From positions 8,122,001 to 8,186,000 of the forward strand of contig JAMPIQ010000001.1 of the NCBI GenBank assembly GCA_024699855.1: a stretch of DNA of 64,000 nucleotides, read 5' to 3'. Position 1 is the stretch's first letter. Every line of letters starts with the position of its first letter. Made by a program: the position numbers and the translations under genes. The notes under the pieces are model-generated. The model made no database searches. It was not told the origin of the DNA and worked only from the letters and a program-made list of their open reading frames with translations. Below are positions 53,963-63,335 of this stretch, in pieces. The DNA comes from Aphelenchoides besseyi (Eukaryota; Nematoda; Chromadorea; Rhabditida; Aphelenchoididae).

Positions 53963-54399
53963 AGGCTTCTTTTGATCAACTCGCTTTCAACCACTTTCCC
54001 AACATTCCAAAACAACACGCCCAGCAACTCAACCAACGTTCATCGACGGCCGTCTGCTGTCAAACCGGCAATTCAATCCAAAAGTCCAGCTGCCTGTGTC
54101 TTATCTTTCAACCAACTCACCACCGGTTTCACAAACTTCAATCAGCTTTTTTCGGATTTCCTTATACCAACATTTTAAACTCAACTTCCAACTGCAAATC
54201 AAAATCAACCATCCAGTGTTCATCGGGCTTTCGATTAAATTCAAAACGATTTGCTTCTAACCACATTTCAACAACACAGTCATCGACTCGTTCAACGATC
54301 ATTGACATTTGCGATTTCTCAATTGCAAACCCAGCAACTCCGTTTTCGCTCTCAACTCCAAAACCAACACTTAACTCACTTTTCAACCTTTAACAGCCC

Positions 54400-54687
54400 A
54401 CTCGAACTCTCGACAACAACTCCACGTCGCTTATTGCCATCATCAACAATCAAACAACCCGATTCTGGCCTTCTAATCAATTCCTCCCAGCACTTATCGA
54501 ACAAATTTCGAACTCAATTGCTCAAACCCAAAAGCCGTCTATAGACGGTATCGAAACAGCGACTTTGAATTTTTTTCAATTCCTCAAACATTCCATTTCA
54601 ACAAACTGCGCACCGAACCCTCTCAAATCTGCATTCAAAAAATCCGACCCTTTTTCTCATTTCAAAATCAATCAATTACCATAACTC
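54400..54687 (+). other. plus-strand exon-like ORF, repeated family member 1
   Basis: After an acceptor-like CTTTAACAG the frame reads TRFWPSNQFLPALIEQISNS, IDGIETATLNFFQFLKHS to a stop near 54687. A related stretch lies at 55860 (IAGIKTATLDSFNT). The N-terminal part is missing. Low-complexity sequence upstream (53.97-54.40 kb) is rich in Gln, Asn, Ser and Thr codons in more than one frame. Confidence 0.3.
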
Positions 54688-54966
54688 GACGCTCGCTCTT
54701 TTAATTCGAAAATAAACGCGAAGGAAGTCGGTCGCACACAGACAGACAACTGTTCTGGCTTTTTTGGTTCGGATTGGATTACTAGTAGTCATTTCAAATT
54801 GTGCGTTGTTCTTGGCATGATGTGTCGCTTGAAATCTTTTTGGCTGCTGAAAAATTTCTTTAGTGAGATTTAGTATTTCGTATGCATTTTGTTTAATTTT
54901 TGAGTACTTGCACACTCATTTATTCAAATATTCGTTTCATTCATTAATCAAAACAAATTCGATATA

Positions 54967-54978
54967 CAGGGTGTCCCA
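54967..54978 (+). mobile_element. probable DNA-transposon terminus (TA-CAGGGTGTCCCA)
   Basis: TACAGGGTGTCCCA followed by an open AT-rich stretch is a recurrent end sequence of mariner-like DNA transposons in animals, with TA as target site. I found no matching opposite end in the window and no transposase nearby. Confidence 0.35.
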
Positions 54979-55536
54979 GCACAACCGGAAGATTTTGAAC
55001 GCTTATTTCTCGGCGATTTCTGAACCGTTTTTATGCGGTTTTGGTTGTTGATAAATAAGACTGTCAGTTTTTGTTTGGCGTCGAGAAAAGTTGCAACATT
55101 CTATCGGAATGGCTCGAAAATTGCATCTCGGCCAAAGGATGCAGAATTTGACGAAATTTCCCATGATGAGCGTTTTGAACGGTCATTTTTTCCAATCGTT
55201 CATCCCTTAAATTTCAACACTTTCCGTTGTTTCAATGAGTTTGCGTTTGTCGTTCAAAATCGTCCACTGGTCGATCAATCAATTCAGCTGTGTCGTTCGT
55301 ATGTTGCGCGTTGTTTATTTCGTGACTTCTGGCGCACTTTTGAATGCCGGGCGATTTCGTCTGTATCTACGGGACATCTTGCTTTCACTTCTATCCATTT
55401 AATCTAACTATTGTCTTCAAGTACTGCACTTTGCGTTCGTTTATTCTTTCTGTTCAGTTGTGTCGTTCGATTGCCAACGAATCGGCGGTTTTCTCCGCCC
55501 AACTCGCCCTAAAGTAAATCGTGATCACCTATATAA

Positions 55537-55842
55537 CTAAGCGACACCAATACTGCTCGTTGCATTAGTGCTTTTCTGTTTGATAGTCGTATGAGTGTTT
55601 GGTTGATCGTATTGGTGGTTAGTGGTGTCTTCCGTTAGCTGTTCAAATTTTTGATTGATCTCGACGTTCGCATTCATTTCAAACGTTGGACGGTTTCTGT
55701 TTTTATTACTTGCAAGCAGACAAAGTGATTTCTTACCGACTACCTTTATTGCCATGTACTTGGTCCTCATGCGCGTTCTTTTTGGCAATTGAGTTGCGCA
55801 GGTGCTCGTCTTCTTTCTAGGGCATCGAATGTCAAAACCCAT
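55537..55842 (-). CDS. 101-aa basic ORF, unrecognised
   Basis: True ATG at 55842 and uninterrupted to 55537. The N-terminal half is strongly basic with several Cys (DIRCPRKKTSTCATQLPKRT, MAIKVVGKKSLCLLASNKNR); the C-terminal half is acidic and polar with Thr/Asn runs. No domain was recognised. It lies in the repeat-rich zone and may be a fragment of a mobile element. Confidence 0.3.
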   Translation of the reverse strand: MGFDIRCPRKKTSTCATQLPKRTRMRTKYMAIKVVGKKSLCLLASNKNRNRPTFEMNANVEINQKFEQLTEDTTNHQYDQPNTHTTIKQKSTNATSSIGVA

Positions 55843-55849
55843 AGTACAA

Positions 55850-56129
55850 ATCTAATGGTTATTGCCGGCATCAAAACAGCGACTTTGGACTCTTTCAATA
55901 CTAAAGTCGCATCTTATTTCACAGCCAAAAACAACGTTCAGAACAATGTGCTAGCTTTCAATCACATCTGCTAACGAAGGTTGATCAAAACCAATTGCAT
56001 TTCTTCAACTCCGAGGAAATTCCAACTTTGAATCTAAGCTTCATTCCGCAACTTATTGCAAACGCGAACTTCAAAATCGACAGCTCGAAACTAATGGCTG
56101 TTGATGATACCAAGCCAGCGGCTTGAACA
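55850..56129 (+). other. plus-strand exon-like ORF, repeated family member 2
   Basis: Two overlapping open frames: GIKTATLDSFNTKVASYFTA up to 55974, and another frame after TTTCACAG reading SFQSHLLTKVDQNQLHFFNS, IPTLNLSFIPQLIANANFK to a TGA at about 56125. The motif GIxTATLxxF is shared with the ORF at 54.55 kb. This looks like a spliced or decayed paralogue. Confidence 0.3.
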
Positions 56130-56319
56130 TTTTCTGGATCATTTCACTTCGACAATTGCGAGCATAAACCGAACATTAAATTAGCATAAGAGAAGAAGAA
56201 GAGTGCCCATTCGAAATGTCTTCACTTTTTGCGTCCACTTCGCGCGCTTTTTTGCTTCCTATGGACATTTTCGCGCATCGTTTCAATTCCACATTAATGC
56301 TTGGATTGATTTCAGTAAA

Positions 56320-57807
56320 ATGTTTCTTATAGTCGAACTACGCGACCATGAAGACAAATGTCATCACTCTGTTAAGCTGAAATTTGAAGCGCAGGTGGGT
56401 TTTTTATTCATTTAATAAATACAATTTATTGTTTAGGCAACAATCGAGCAGTTGACAGATAAAATACAATCTGTGTTCAAAATTGCGCCAGAAATGCAAC
56501 AAATTGTTGACAGCAATAATCGCCGCATTGATCTATTAGTTAGCACCCTTGAAGATGCGGGAATTCATGGCAATGAAACGTTGATCGTGGTTAGTTATTT
56601 TGACATATAGTTTTGGTACTTTTTTATGTTCTAGAAACATGCCAACTCGGATGCCTGGACGTCATTTAACGCTTTCTTTGATTTGGCGAAAAAGTATGTG
56701 GGCAAGAGACGAGATGACAAGGCAAAAGAATACATAAAATTGGCTTTCGAGCAGTTGACAGTCCTCAACGACTCAAAGTTTTTTCTTACCTACAGAAGGT
56801 TTCACAGCCGATTTCTGGAGTTCAACGAAAATTACGCATCGTATTTGGACACCGACGACGATCAATTAAAGAAGGCAGCAGAGTTTTATTTCTCACTTCT
56901 TTTCAAGGACGATCCACAGAATCCGTCTATTCAAACTGTTTTTAACTCCAAACCGAACAGCGGTGCACAGGTAAATTTTGGCAGAATGAACAAATAAAGA
57001 CAATACATTTTAGGGAGGCTTGATTTGCTTAGTTAAGCGATCCGAAGAAATTCTTGGCAACTACTATCTAAAGTCGCACTTGGGACTATCATCAAAGACT
57101 CCATCAGCTCATCAAGCTGTCGATCTCCGCGAATTGCTGATCTACAAGCTTCTGCAATTGCTGGGAATAGGGCCGGTCGTACACTTTCTTCCAAATGCGC
57201 ATATGTCTTGTTTTGGTCTTTACATCGCAACCGAAGAAGGTGATTTTAATATGAAGAACAAAAACTAATATTCACTTTTAGTGCCGGGTTTTCGAACAGC
57301 ACGTGATGTCCGCATGCCTGCATATGAATCCTACAAACTTGACATCCTCCGTGAAATTTTCTATCTAATCGATCTGCGCTCAAACAAAAGCAATTATGGC
57401 TTGAATAAAGATGACAAGCTATGCATTGTCGACTTTCAGGCATGTTAAGATCATTTTTATAATTCTATCAACTAAAAAAGAAGATCTGCTTTTTTGATGA
57501 ATTTGGAGGAATCATTTCAGCCAACTGTACAGTTCTAATGTTTTTTATTTAGATTGGAAATCACGCAAGAAGCATCAAAAGGTCAAACTTGAAATCAAAT
57601 GAGCGCATTGAACTTTACAAAACCTGTATGCGAGATTGGAGACTTTCGGATGCGGTGAAAAATGCTGACGAACAAATTGTACGTCAAAAGAAACTATTAA
57701 GAAAACATTCGATCTATGCTAAAGCAACCGACAACTACGACGATTACCTACAAAAAATCTCGGATAACATTCAACTTGTCAGTGGAATTCTTCAAGATCC
57801 TTGTTAA
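56320..57807 (+). CDS. ubiquitin-like plus atypical kinase-like protein
   Basis: Five or six exons. N-terminus MFLIVELRDHEDKCHHSVKL .. ATIEQLTDKIQSVFKIAPEM .. LEDAGIHGNETLIV has the pattern of a beta-grasp ubiquitin-like domain. A helical middle follows (WTSFNAFFDLAKKYVGKRRD). The C-terminal part reads GGLICLVKRSEEILGNYYLK, LIYKLLQLLGIGPVVHFLP, SCFGLYIATEE, then YLIDLRSNKSNYGLNKDDK and CIVDFQIGNHAR. I read D-L-x2-N-K-x-N-Y-G and VDF as possible catalytic-loop and DFG-like motifs of an atypical kinase fold. The tail is a basic coiled-coil-like helix. AATAAA lies 15 bp after the stop. The fold calls are inference; no named family assigned. It sits about 1.5 kb left of recognisable Polinton genes. 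Confidence 0.55.
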
Positions 57808-57920
57808 GTCTCTGTTTTCATATGCAATAAATTGTTTCGGAGTCTATGCATGAACGAGTCATTCAATGGACAGAATAGCACATCAAGATATAAAGGAAAG
57901 ATCGGATGTTTGGATCAGTT

Positions 57921-58345
57921 TCAATGGAAGACTCCTGCATAAAGAATACTGCTACCAGCAGAATTTACGCCGTAAACCATGTACACAAACGGCTCGTCGA
58001 CTTTGATCTTCGTATAAGCTGAGCGTTTCGAACGTTTTTGTAAAATCATCTGTTCAGCAAAGCCCTGTAAAACGCCAATACCAATTGAGTTGATCTACAA
58101 AGACAACATTTAGATGAGTGGTTGAGAATATAGCATTCCTTGAATTCGATTTTTTGAGTGAAACCGCCGTGATACACACGTTTGGAAAACATGTTTGGAA
58201 TATCGGCTTTCTTTGGATCAAAAAGTTTCTTGACCCCAATTTTTCACAGTTGATGTTCAAATGTGGCCGAATGTTCAAGATCGAAACTCGGAAGTGTCAA
58301 CTGAAATGTGCAGAACACGTGAATTCGAAGGGTGAAAACTGAAAC
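57921..58345 (-). pseudogene. serpin C-terminal half with in-frame TGA
   Basis: Reading the minus strand: LTLPSFDLEHSATFEHQL, then TGA, then KIGVKKLFDPKKADIPNMF, matching the serpin pattern in which a basic LKKLG-type helix is continuous. After GGFTQKIEFKECYILN an intron leads to a hinge/loop region (GFAEQMILQKRSKRSAY) and the serpin end VDEPFVYMVYG, SSILYAGVFH. The TGA replaces what is normally a Lys/Gln codon and both sides are in the same frame. The N-terminal serpin half was not found upstream. Likely a pseudogene or fragment. Confidence 0.6.
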
Positions 58346-58589
58346 GGACAACACTCAAAAGTTTCAGACAATTGATTGACCTCTTGCACGTGGAATACCA
58401 ACGAGCAGTCAGTCGATTGGGTAAATCGCTTTCTAAATTTGACTATTCCGGCAATTTGCTCGATCTCCGAATGTTGAAGCCGTTGATTTTACTCCTTTCT
58501 TCCCGAACCAGAAGTCAGACTCCACGAACGACTGTTCAATTAATGTCATGAAAAGCTTCCCGTAGGTCGTGTGCTCCTCTTCATCGAGG

Positions 58590-59310
58590 ACCAGCGAAAA
58601 ACGACGGCGAAAACAAAGTAAGCGGTTTTGATTTCTTCCAATTTATTTGGTTTTTCAGGTCCAATTCATTTACCATTTGGTCACAACCGATAATCCCACA
58701 ACGTTTGTTGCCGTTCGTGTACTTTTTGTTGGTCAGCTGTAGACAATGTTGGTATGACACGAATGTGAATAGATCAGCAGCAGCAATTTCTGTAGACAAA
58801 TAACATTGACGATTGTGGTAACGGTTCATAATGTTCTCGTCGATCCATTGGTACATAACGTGAAAAGACGGGCTGAAACAAAAACACATTGATTATGTTG
58901 AACATCAATTCAAATACCATGAGAGATCGTTGTGTATTGATGAGGAGCAGAATTGGACGAGTGTAAGCATGTAGTTGAAGATGTAAGCCTGAAATACGAT
59001 TATAAACAAATCGATTAGCAACAAACTGACCGTTTCATTCCTGCTGTCCATCCAAAAATTCGGTCGTTCAAACACCCGTTGAGGAATTGAGAAACTGAAA
59101 TCGAACGTGCAGATCGCAAAGATAACTCGAAAACGTACGTGACCGAGATCAAAATTTTGGTGCTATAACGGGTGGACATATCGGCAATAATTGGACCTGA
59201 AAAATCACAAAGTCGACAAATAAACCCGTTTTGTTGCTTATATTTCACACTCGATACACAACCTAAAAAGAAATCAGAATTGGGACTTTTACTCATCATA
59301 TTCATTCCTT
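58590..59310 (-). CDS. unrecognised minus-strand gene fragment
   Basis: Exons join in phase: FSIPQRVFERPNFWMDSRNE (about 59098-59033), AYIFNYMLTLVQFCSSSIHN (about 58988-58925), then after a 45-nt intron PSFHVMYQWIDENIMNRYHN .. STEIAAADLFTFVSYQHCLQ .. NKRCGIIGCDQMVNELDL (about 58876-58660). It has several Cys and is moderately hydrophobic. No family was recognised. It runs opposite to the Polinton-type genes and overlaps the upstream side of the first one, so it may be host or cargo. Confidence 0.4.
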
Positions 59311-59311
59311 T

Positions 59312-59674
59312 ATGTCTCAACGAACGGCTGCGTATTCCACTGTTCGGGGATTATTGCCGGTGACATCGTTTCTCCAACGATTGAAATCCGCGAATTCGGA
59401 TCAGAAGCGGCGAGATCTAGTGGCCGATGCTACCGGAGCCGAACTTTTGGCGTTGGTTGAGATTGCCTACAATGTGTTGCATGCGCATTTTCCGTTGAAG
59501 CACCGACAACTCGAGCGCTTGCGGCCACACGCGCCACTTGTCCGAAAACTTTCGCGAGTACGAAGTGAGAGATCGGCACGTCGACTCGTTCAATCGGGAG
59601 CAGGTCTTGCGGCGCTAATGCCGATTATCACACCGATTTTGATTCATTTGTTGGCTTCCGTGCGCCACGACTAG
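59312..59674 (+). CDS. pX-like small basic core protein of Polinton/Maverick type
   Basis: 120 codons, intact. After a polar N-terminus come EIAYNVLHAHFPLKHRQLER and RLRPHAPLVRKLSRV, an Arg/Lys-rich segment, then a Gly/Leu-rich hydrophobic end LVQSGAGLAALMPIITPILI. This order (amphipathic helix, basic run, QxGxxxxLxPI tail) is that of a small ORF found widely next to integrase and capsid genes of Polintons and adintoviruses and likened to adenoviral pX. The stop at 59672-59674 is 12 bp before the inserted transposon. Recognition is by family pattern, not by search. Confidence 0.6.
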   Translation: MSQRTAAYSTVRGLLPVTSFLQRLKSANSDQKRRDLVADATGAELLALVEIAYNVLHAHFPLKHRQLERLRPHAPLVRKLSRVRSERSARRLVQSGAGLAALMPIITPILIHLLASVRHD

Positions 59675-59686
59675 TTGCTTGATTTA

Positions 59687-59875
59687 CAGTGCTCGACAGT
59701 CAAAAGTGCAGCGACTGTTTAAGTATGTTCCCATTATCCGATTTGGATGAAATTTGGCACGTTTGTAAAGCAGTAGTAGGCGACTATAACGCCATGAAAA
59801 AATTTAAAAAAGTACGAGAAACAATGAATTAAAAAAATGTATTCTCTTCAGAGTCCGACAGTCAAAAGTGCAGCC
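59687..59875 (+). repeat. left terminal inverted repeat, IR/DR type
   Basis: 189 bp, identical to the complement of 61012-61200. It holds two copies of CGACAGTCAAAAGTGCAGC at its outer (59694-59712) and inner (59856-59874) ends, the two-site architecture of IR/DR Tc1 elements. Confidence 0.95.
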
Positions 59876-59977
59876 TGTTTGCGTCTGCGGTTTTTGTTTT
59901 GATTGATGATTTTTTGCACTTTCTTTTGTTTTTATCGTGTTCTCCGTTTCATTTACTAATTATTCGTGTTTTTCAAA

Positions 59978-61006
59978 ATGCTTTCTAAACAACAAAAACG
60001 ACGAATTCACGCGGAGTATCGGAAGTGCGGAAATTGCAACGAAGTTGCCCTTAAAACTGGGCACTCAATCCACACCGTCCTCAAAGTGCTACAAGGAGTT
60101 ACTCGGAAGGTCCGCACGGTTCCTGCGATCAAAAAGAAGTTGGGCAAACGAGAGACGCTGCAAATTCGACGACATGTGGACTTCGAGCTGTCCGCCGGCC
60201 ACGTTGTCACCGCCTCATCCATCAAATCCACGCTGAATTTGGACTGTTCGACCCGCACAATCCAACAAGCGATGAAAGAGCTCAATTTCGTCTTCGAATT
60301 CCAACAGCAGCAGATTCGTCTTTCGGCCGCACACAAACAAAAACGAAAGGAGTTTGCCGCCGCCATTCTCGACAATCATGCCAACGTCCAATCGTGGATC
60401 TTCAGTGACGAGAAAAAGTTCAACGGAGACGGCCCCGACCACATCGGCACGTACAGCTTCAAAAATGGATCGAACAGCCCCCGCCAGAAGCGACAAGCCG
60501 GTGGAATTGGAGTCATGGTTTTCGGCGCGATCTCGTCGACGGGAAACCTGTTTGTGAAGGTTTGTTTTTGGTTTTCACCAAATGCTTATAATTGTGTTTA
60601 GGAAGTTAAAGGGCGGTGCAACTCGGAGGAATACATCAAAGACCTGCGAGACGAGATTCTCCCATGGTGCCGAAGCCAAATACCCGACGGCGACTTCACC
60701 TACCAGCAAGACAACTGCTCCATTCATCAATCTCAAGCTACGAAGCGATTTCTTTTGGACGAGGGCGTTTCTACGATCGATTGGCCGTCCAAGTCGCCCG
60801 ATCTCAACATCATAGAGAACGTTTGGTCGGTGATGTGCCGCAAAGTCTACTCCGAGGGCCAATTCAACTCCAAAGCGGCGCTCCTCAACCGGATCAAATC
60901 GGAAGCGCGAAAAATCAACAAGAAGATGATCCGCGACCTCTACTCTTCCTTCTACAAACGAATGCGACTTGTCGTGGAAGCGAAAGGAGGAAAGATCAAG
61001 GGTTGA
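59978..61006 (+). CDS. Tc1/mariner transposase (DD34E)
   Basis: ATG 59978 starts MLSKQQKRRIHAEYRKCGNC. The first half is the paired-type helix-turn-helix region (HSIHTVLKVLQGV). The catalytic triad is visible: SWIFSDEKKFN, TYQQDNCSIHQSQ and KSPDLNIIENVWSVM, with the last two carboxylates in the spacing expected for DD34E. A 42-nt intron (60560-60601) keeps phase. The stop lies 5 bp before the right TIR. There is no frameshift or stop, so the enzyme may be functional. Both TIRs supply its likely binding sites. Confidence 0.92.
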
Positions 61007-61011
61007 AACTT

Positions 61012-61200
61012 GGCTGCACTTTTGACTGTCGGACTCTGAAGAGAATACATTTTTTTAATTCATTGTTTCTCGTACTTTTTTAAATTTTTTCATGGCGTTA
61101 TAGTCGCCTACTACTGCTTTACAAACGTGCCAAATTTCATCCAAATCGGATAATGGGAACATACTTAAACAGTCGCTGCACTTTTGACTGTCGAGCACTG
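61012..61200 (-). repeat. right terminal inverted repeat
   Basis: Exact reverse complement of 59687-59875, followed by the TA duplication at 61201-61202. Confidence 0.95.
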
Positions 61201-61211
61201 TATTGGCTCCG

Positions 61212-62321
61212 ATGGCGCGGACGTTTGTTTTGGTTCCACCGGAACGTCTTCGTGATAACGTGTCGGAATTGATGGCCCGAAAAATGTCGGACAATTTTTT
61301 ATCGAACGCGATGTTGATGCTCGAGAAAATTTACACTGACAAAAAGCTCTCGACAAGTCAACGAAATTTGTTGATGAATCAGGCACTAGTCGGCTATTTG
61401 AAACAATGGAAAGCTGTCGAAAGCAAGCCGGTGGCTGTCACTGTGACCGATCAACCAAACAATCCGTCGCCCGAAATGACCGCCGCGATTACGACCAAAG
61501 AGGAATTGCCATCGAACATTACAGAGTCCGGGGATGGTGAAACAGTCGCTGAAATCACAGACGAGCCGCCAAAGAAAAAAGTCAAGATCACAACTCCAAA
61601 GAATTCAACTCGCTCGGCGAAGAAAAAGTTGACGGCAAAACCGAAAACCGCAAAAGTGACCTCCGAGACGAACTCTCCGTTCGGGACAACCGTAACCTCC
61701 GAAACAACCTCTCCAACGACTGGCTCTCCTCCCACAAACAAGCCGACAGGCGCTGCAAACAAGCCGCCTGTTACCGCAAAATCGCAAAAGTCGACCATTG
61801 GGCAAAAGAACAATCAGCCAAAGAACAGTGGGGATATTGAGAAACGTAAGGCGGATTTTGAGCGCATGTGGCTCCAAATGAACGAGAATCCGTTAGAATA
61901 CGGAATTGATTCACGGAATCGTGTTTACAATACAATATCCAAACGCCCGATTCAGGGCAGTAATGCGAAAGACGCATTGGCATTTCTCATGAACACCGGC
62001 ACATTCAACAAAGCACCTGCTGGTACGCGCACAATGAAAAACCAATTGATTGCGATGAAGGAATTCAATGATTATTTTCCCAAACCACCGATAAGCAACA
62101 CCAAATCGTCTCGGAACATGAGCGGAAACGGTCGGCCACAAACAAAAAAGATCCGCAAAAGAAATTTGGCCGCAGAAATCAATCTTGCGCCAAAATCGAC
62201 GATCATCAATATGAAAGGAAGAGGACTGTTGCGCAGGAAAGTTTTGAAACCGAAACAATCATCTCGAACTTTCAAATCGAAAGCGCTTTTGAGTTTTCGT
62301 CCCAAAGTTTGGTTGTACTGA
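61212..62321 (+). CDS. basic core-like protein of the Polinton-type element
   Basis: ATG 61212, 369 codons, intact. The N-terminus MARTFVLVPPERLRDNVSEL and the following helix (LMLEKIYTDKKLSTSQRNLL) match the start of a conserved Polinton/adintovirus ORF found beside the pX-like gene. The middle is a long Pro/Thr/Lys-rich linker with nuclear-localisation-like runs (EPPKKKVKITTP, RSAKKKLTAKPK). The C-terminal part contains YGIDSRNRVYNTISKRPIQG, a structured repeat typical of this ORF, and ends very basic. A role in genome packaging is inferred. Its ATG is just 10 bp after the transposon's TA, so before that insertion it lay next to the pX-like ORF. Confidence 0.55.
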   Translation: MARTFVLVPPERLRDNVSELMARKMSDNFLSNAMLMLEKIYTDKKLSTSQRNLLMNQALVGYLKQWKAVESKPVAVTVTDQPNNPSPEMTAAITTKEELPSNITESGDGETVAEITDEPPKKKVKITTPKNSTRSAKKKLTAKPKTAKVTSETNSPFGTTVTSETTSPTTGSPPTNKPTGAANKPPVTAKSQKSTIGQKNNQPKNSGDIEKRKADFERMWLQMNENPLEYGIDSRNRVYNTISKRPIQGSNAKDALAFLMNTGTFNKAPAGTRTMKNQLIAMKEFNDYFPKPPISNTKSSRNMSGNGRPQTKKIRKRNLAAEINLAPKSTIINMKGRGLLRRKVLKPKQSSRTFKSKALLSFRPKVWLY

Positions 62322-62391
62322 TCCCTTTTTTTTGTATTCGTCAACGATTAAATGTGAGTTTAGAGTTTTGTTTATTTCAATTGGTTTTAGA

Positions 62392-63228
62392 ATGGAAAAT
62401 TTTGTCGACTATTTTTGTTCTCTGGATACGTTGATTTCGTTGCGCAAACGATCGGATGCAGCCAATCGGCCGATCGACTACTCGAATCCTCTACCGACTC
62501 GGCTGATCGAATACTCAACCCGTAACTTCAATTTTGATTTATTCGGTGGAAACAACGATCGCGCCCTCAGATTCCAGCAGTTCATCGTGGAATCACCGCT
62601 CACAATCCAACCGTTTGAAGACCTTGGGGCTGATGAATTCGATCACATTGAAGATGGCGCTTGGGACAAGAGAACCATTTTTGTTTATTTTGGGAAACAA
62701 AAGATTCCTCTGAAAATGCGAATCACGGAACTAATCGTTATTGCTCAACTCGTGAATCTACAGAACCTCAAAATTAACGCGCTCGACGTTCCGGAATTTG
62801 CATTAGCGTGTCTATTCGAGCTCTATTTGGTTACTACTCTCGCTCATGTCGTACTACAAGGAAATATTCGAAGCGTCAATGATTTGCGAATGTGGACAGA
62901 AATGATAGAGTGCTGCATTTTTACATTCGAAAATGTCACGTTCATCAGTCATTACGACACACTCAACACTTCAATTATTCCGGCCAGTGATCGCTACAAA
63001 ATCGTCATGACCGAACACACTCTCTGGAATTACGTGTCTTTCCATTATGCATTGGACGGAAACGAAGATCACTGGACAGCCGCTTCAAATCTCTACCGTG
63101 ATCCGTTCAAGCAGTTGTTTGCCGCAAACAACGGAACTGACGAGTTGAATGGTCGTCAAACAGCGACGGTTACCATTTCAACTATATTTTTTCCAAAAGT
63201 CAACAGTACAAATCACCAAATTCTATAG
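62392..63228 (+). CDS. 278-aa ORF of the Polinton-type element, possible minor structural protein
   Basis: ATG 62392 follows an acceptor-like TTGGTTTTAG and opens MENFVDYFCSLDTLISLRKR. The product is acidic-neutral with beta-rich composition and no membrane segment (FVYFGKQKIPLKMRITELIV, TLWNYVSFHYALDGNEDHW). Polinton gene order and size allow a minor capsid (penton-like) protein, but I see no diagnostic motif, so the role is only a suggestion. AATAAA (TCAATAAACTTT) lies 20-30 bp after the stop. Confidence 0.45.
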   Translation: MENFVDYFCSLDTLISLRKRSDAANRPIDYSNPLPTRLIEYSTRNFNFDLFGGNNDRALRFQQFIVESPLTIQPFEDLGADEFDHIEDGAWDKRTIFVYFGKQKIPLKMRITELIVIAQLVNLQNLKINALDVPEFALACLFELYLVTTLAHVVLQGNIRSVNDLRMWTEMIECCIFTFENVTFISHYDTLNTSIIPASDRYKIVMTEHTLWNYVSFHYALDGNEDHWTAASNLYRDPFKQLFAANNGTDELNGRQTATVTISTIFFPKVNSTNHQIL

Positions 63229-63335
63229 TTGCGATTGTATTTTTTTGCGAATCAATAAACTTTGGCGTTAACATTTTTTTCCATTTTATCTTATAACCGA
63301 ATTTTGCGTTCGCATCGTAGAGTTGTGTTCCAATA

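Larger units (their letters stand above)
59687..61200 (+). mobile_element. complete Tc1-like transposon, 1514 bp, TA target-site duplication
   Basis: Flanked by TA at 59685-59686 and 61201-61202. It begins CAGTGCTCGACAGTC and ends with the exact inverse. It carries one transposase gene between perfect 189-bp terminal inverted repeats. Perfect TIR identity and an intact reading frame point to recent insertion. Confidence 0.95.

Noticed and set aside
60007..60496. Minus-strand ORFs inside the transposase
   Set aside because: They are shadows of the transposase, whose plus-strand frame has all family motifs.
61055..61386. Minus-strand ORFs at the right TIR of the Tc1 element and into the core-like gene
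   Set aside because: They are reverse readings of the TIR and of the neighbouring intact plus-strand gene.
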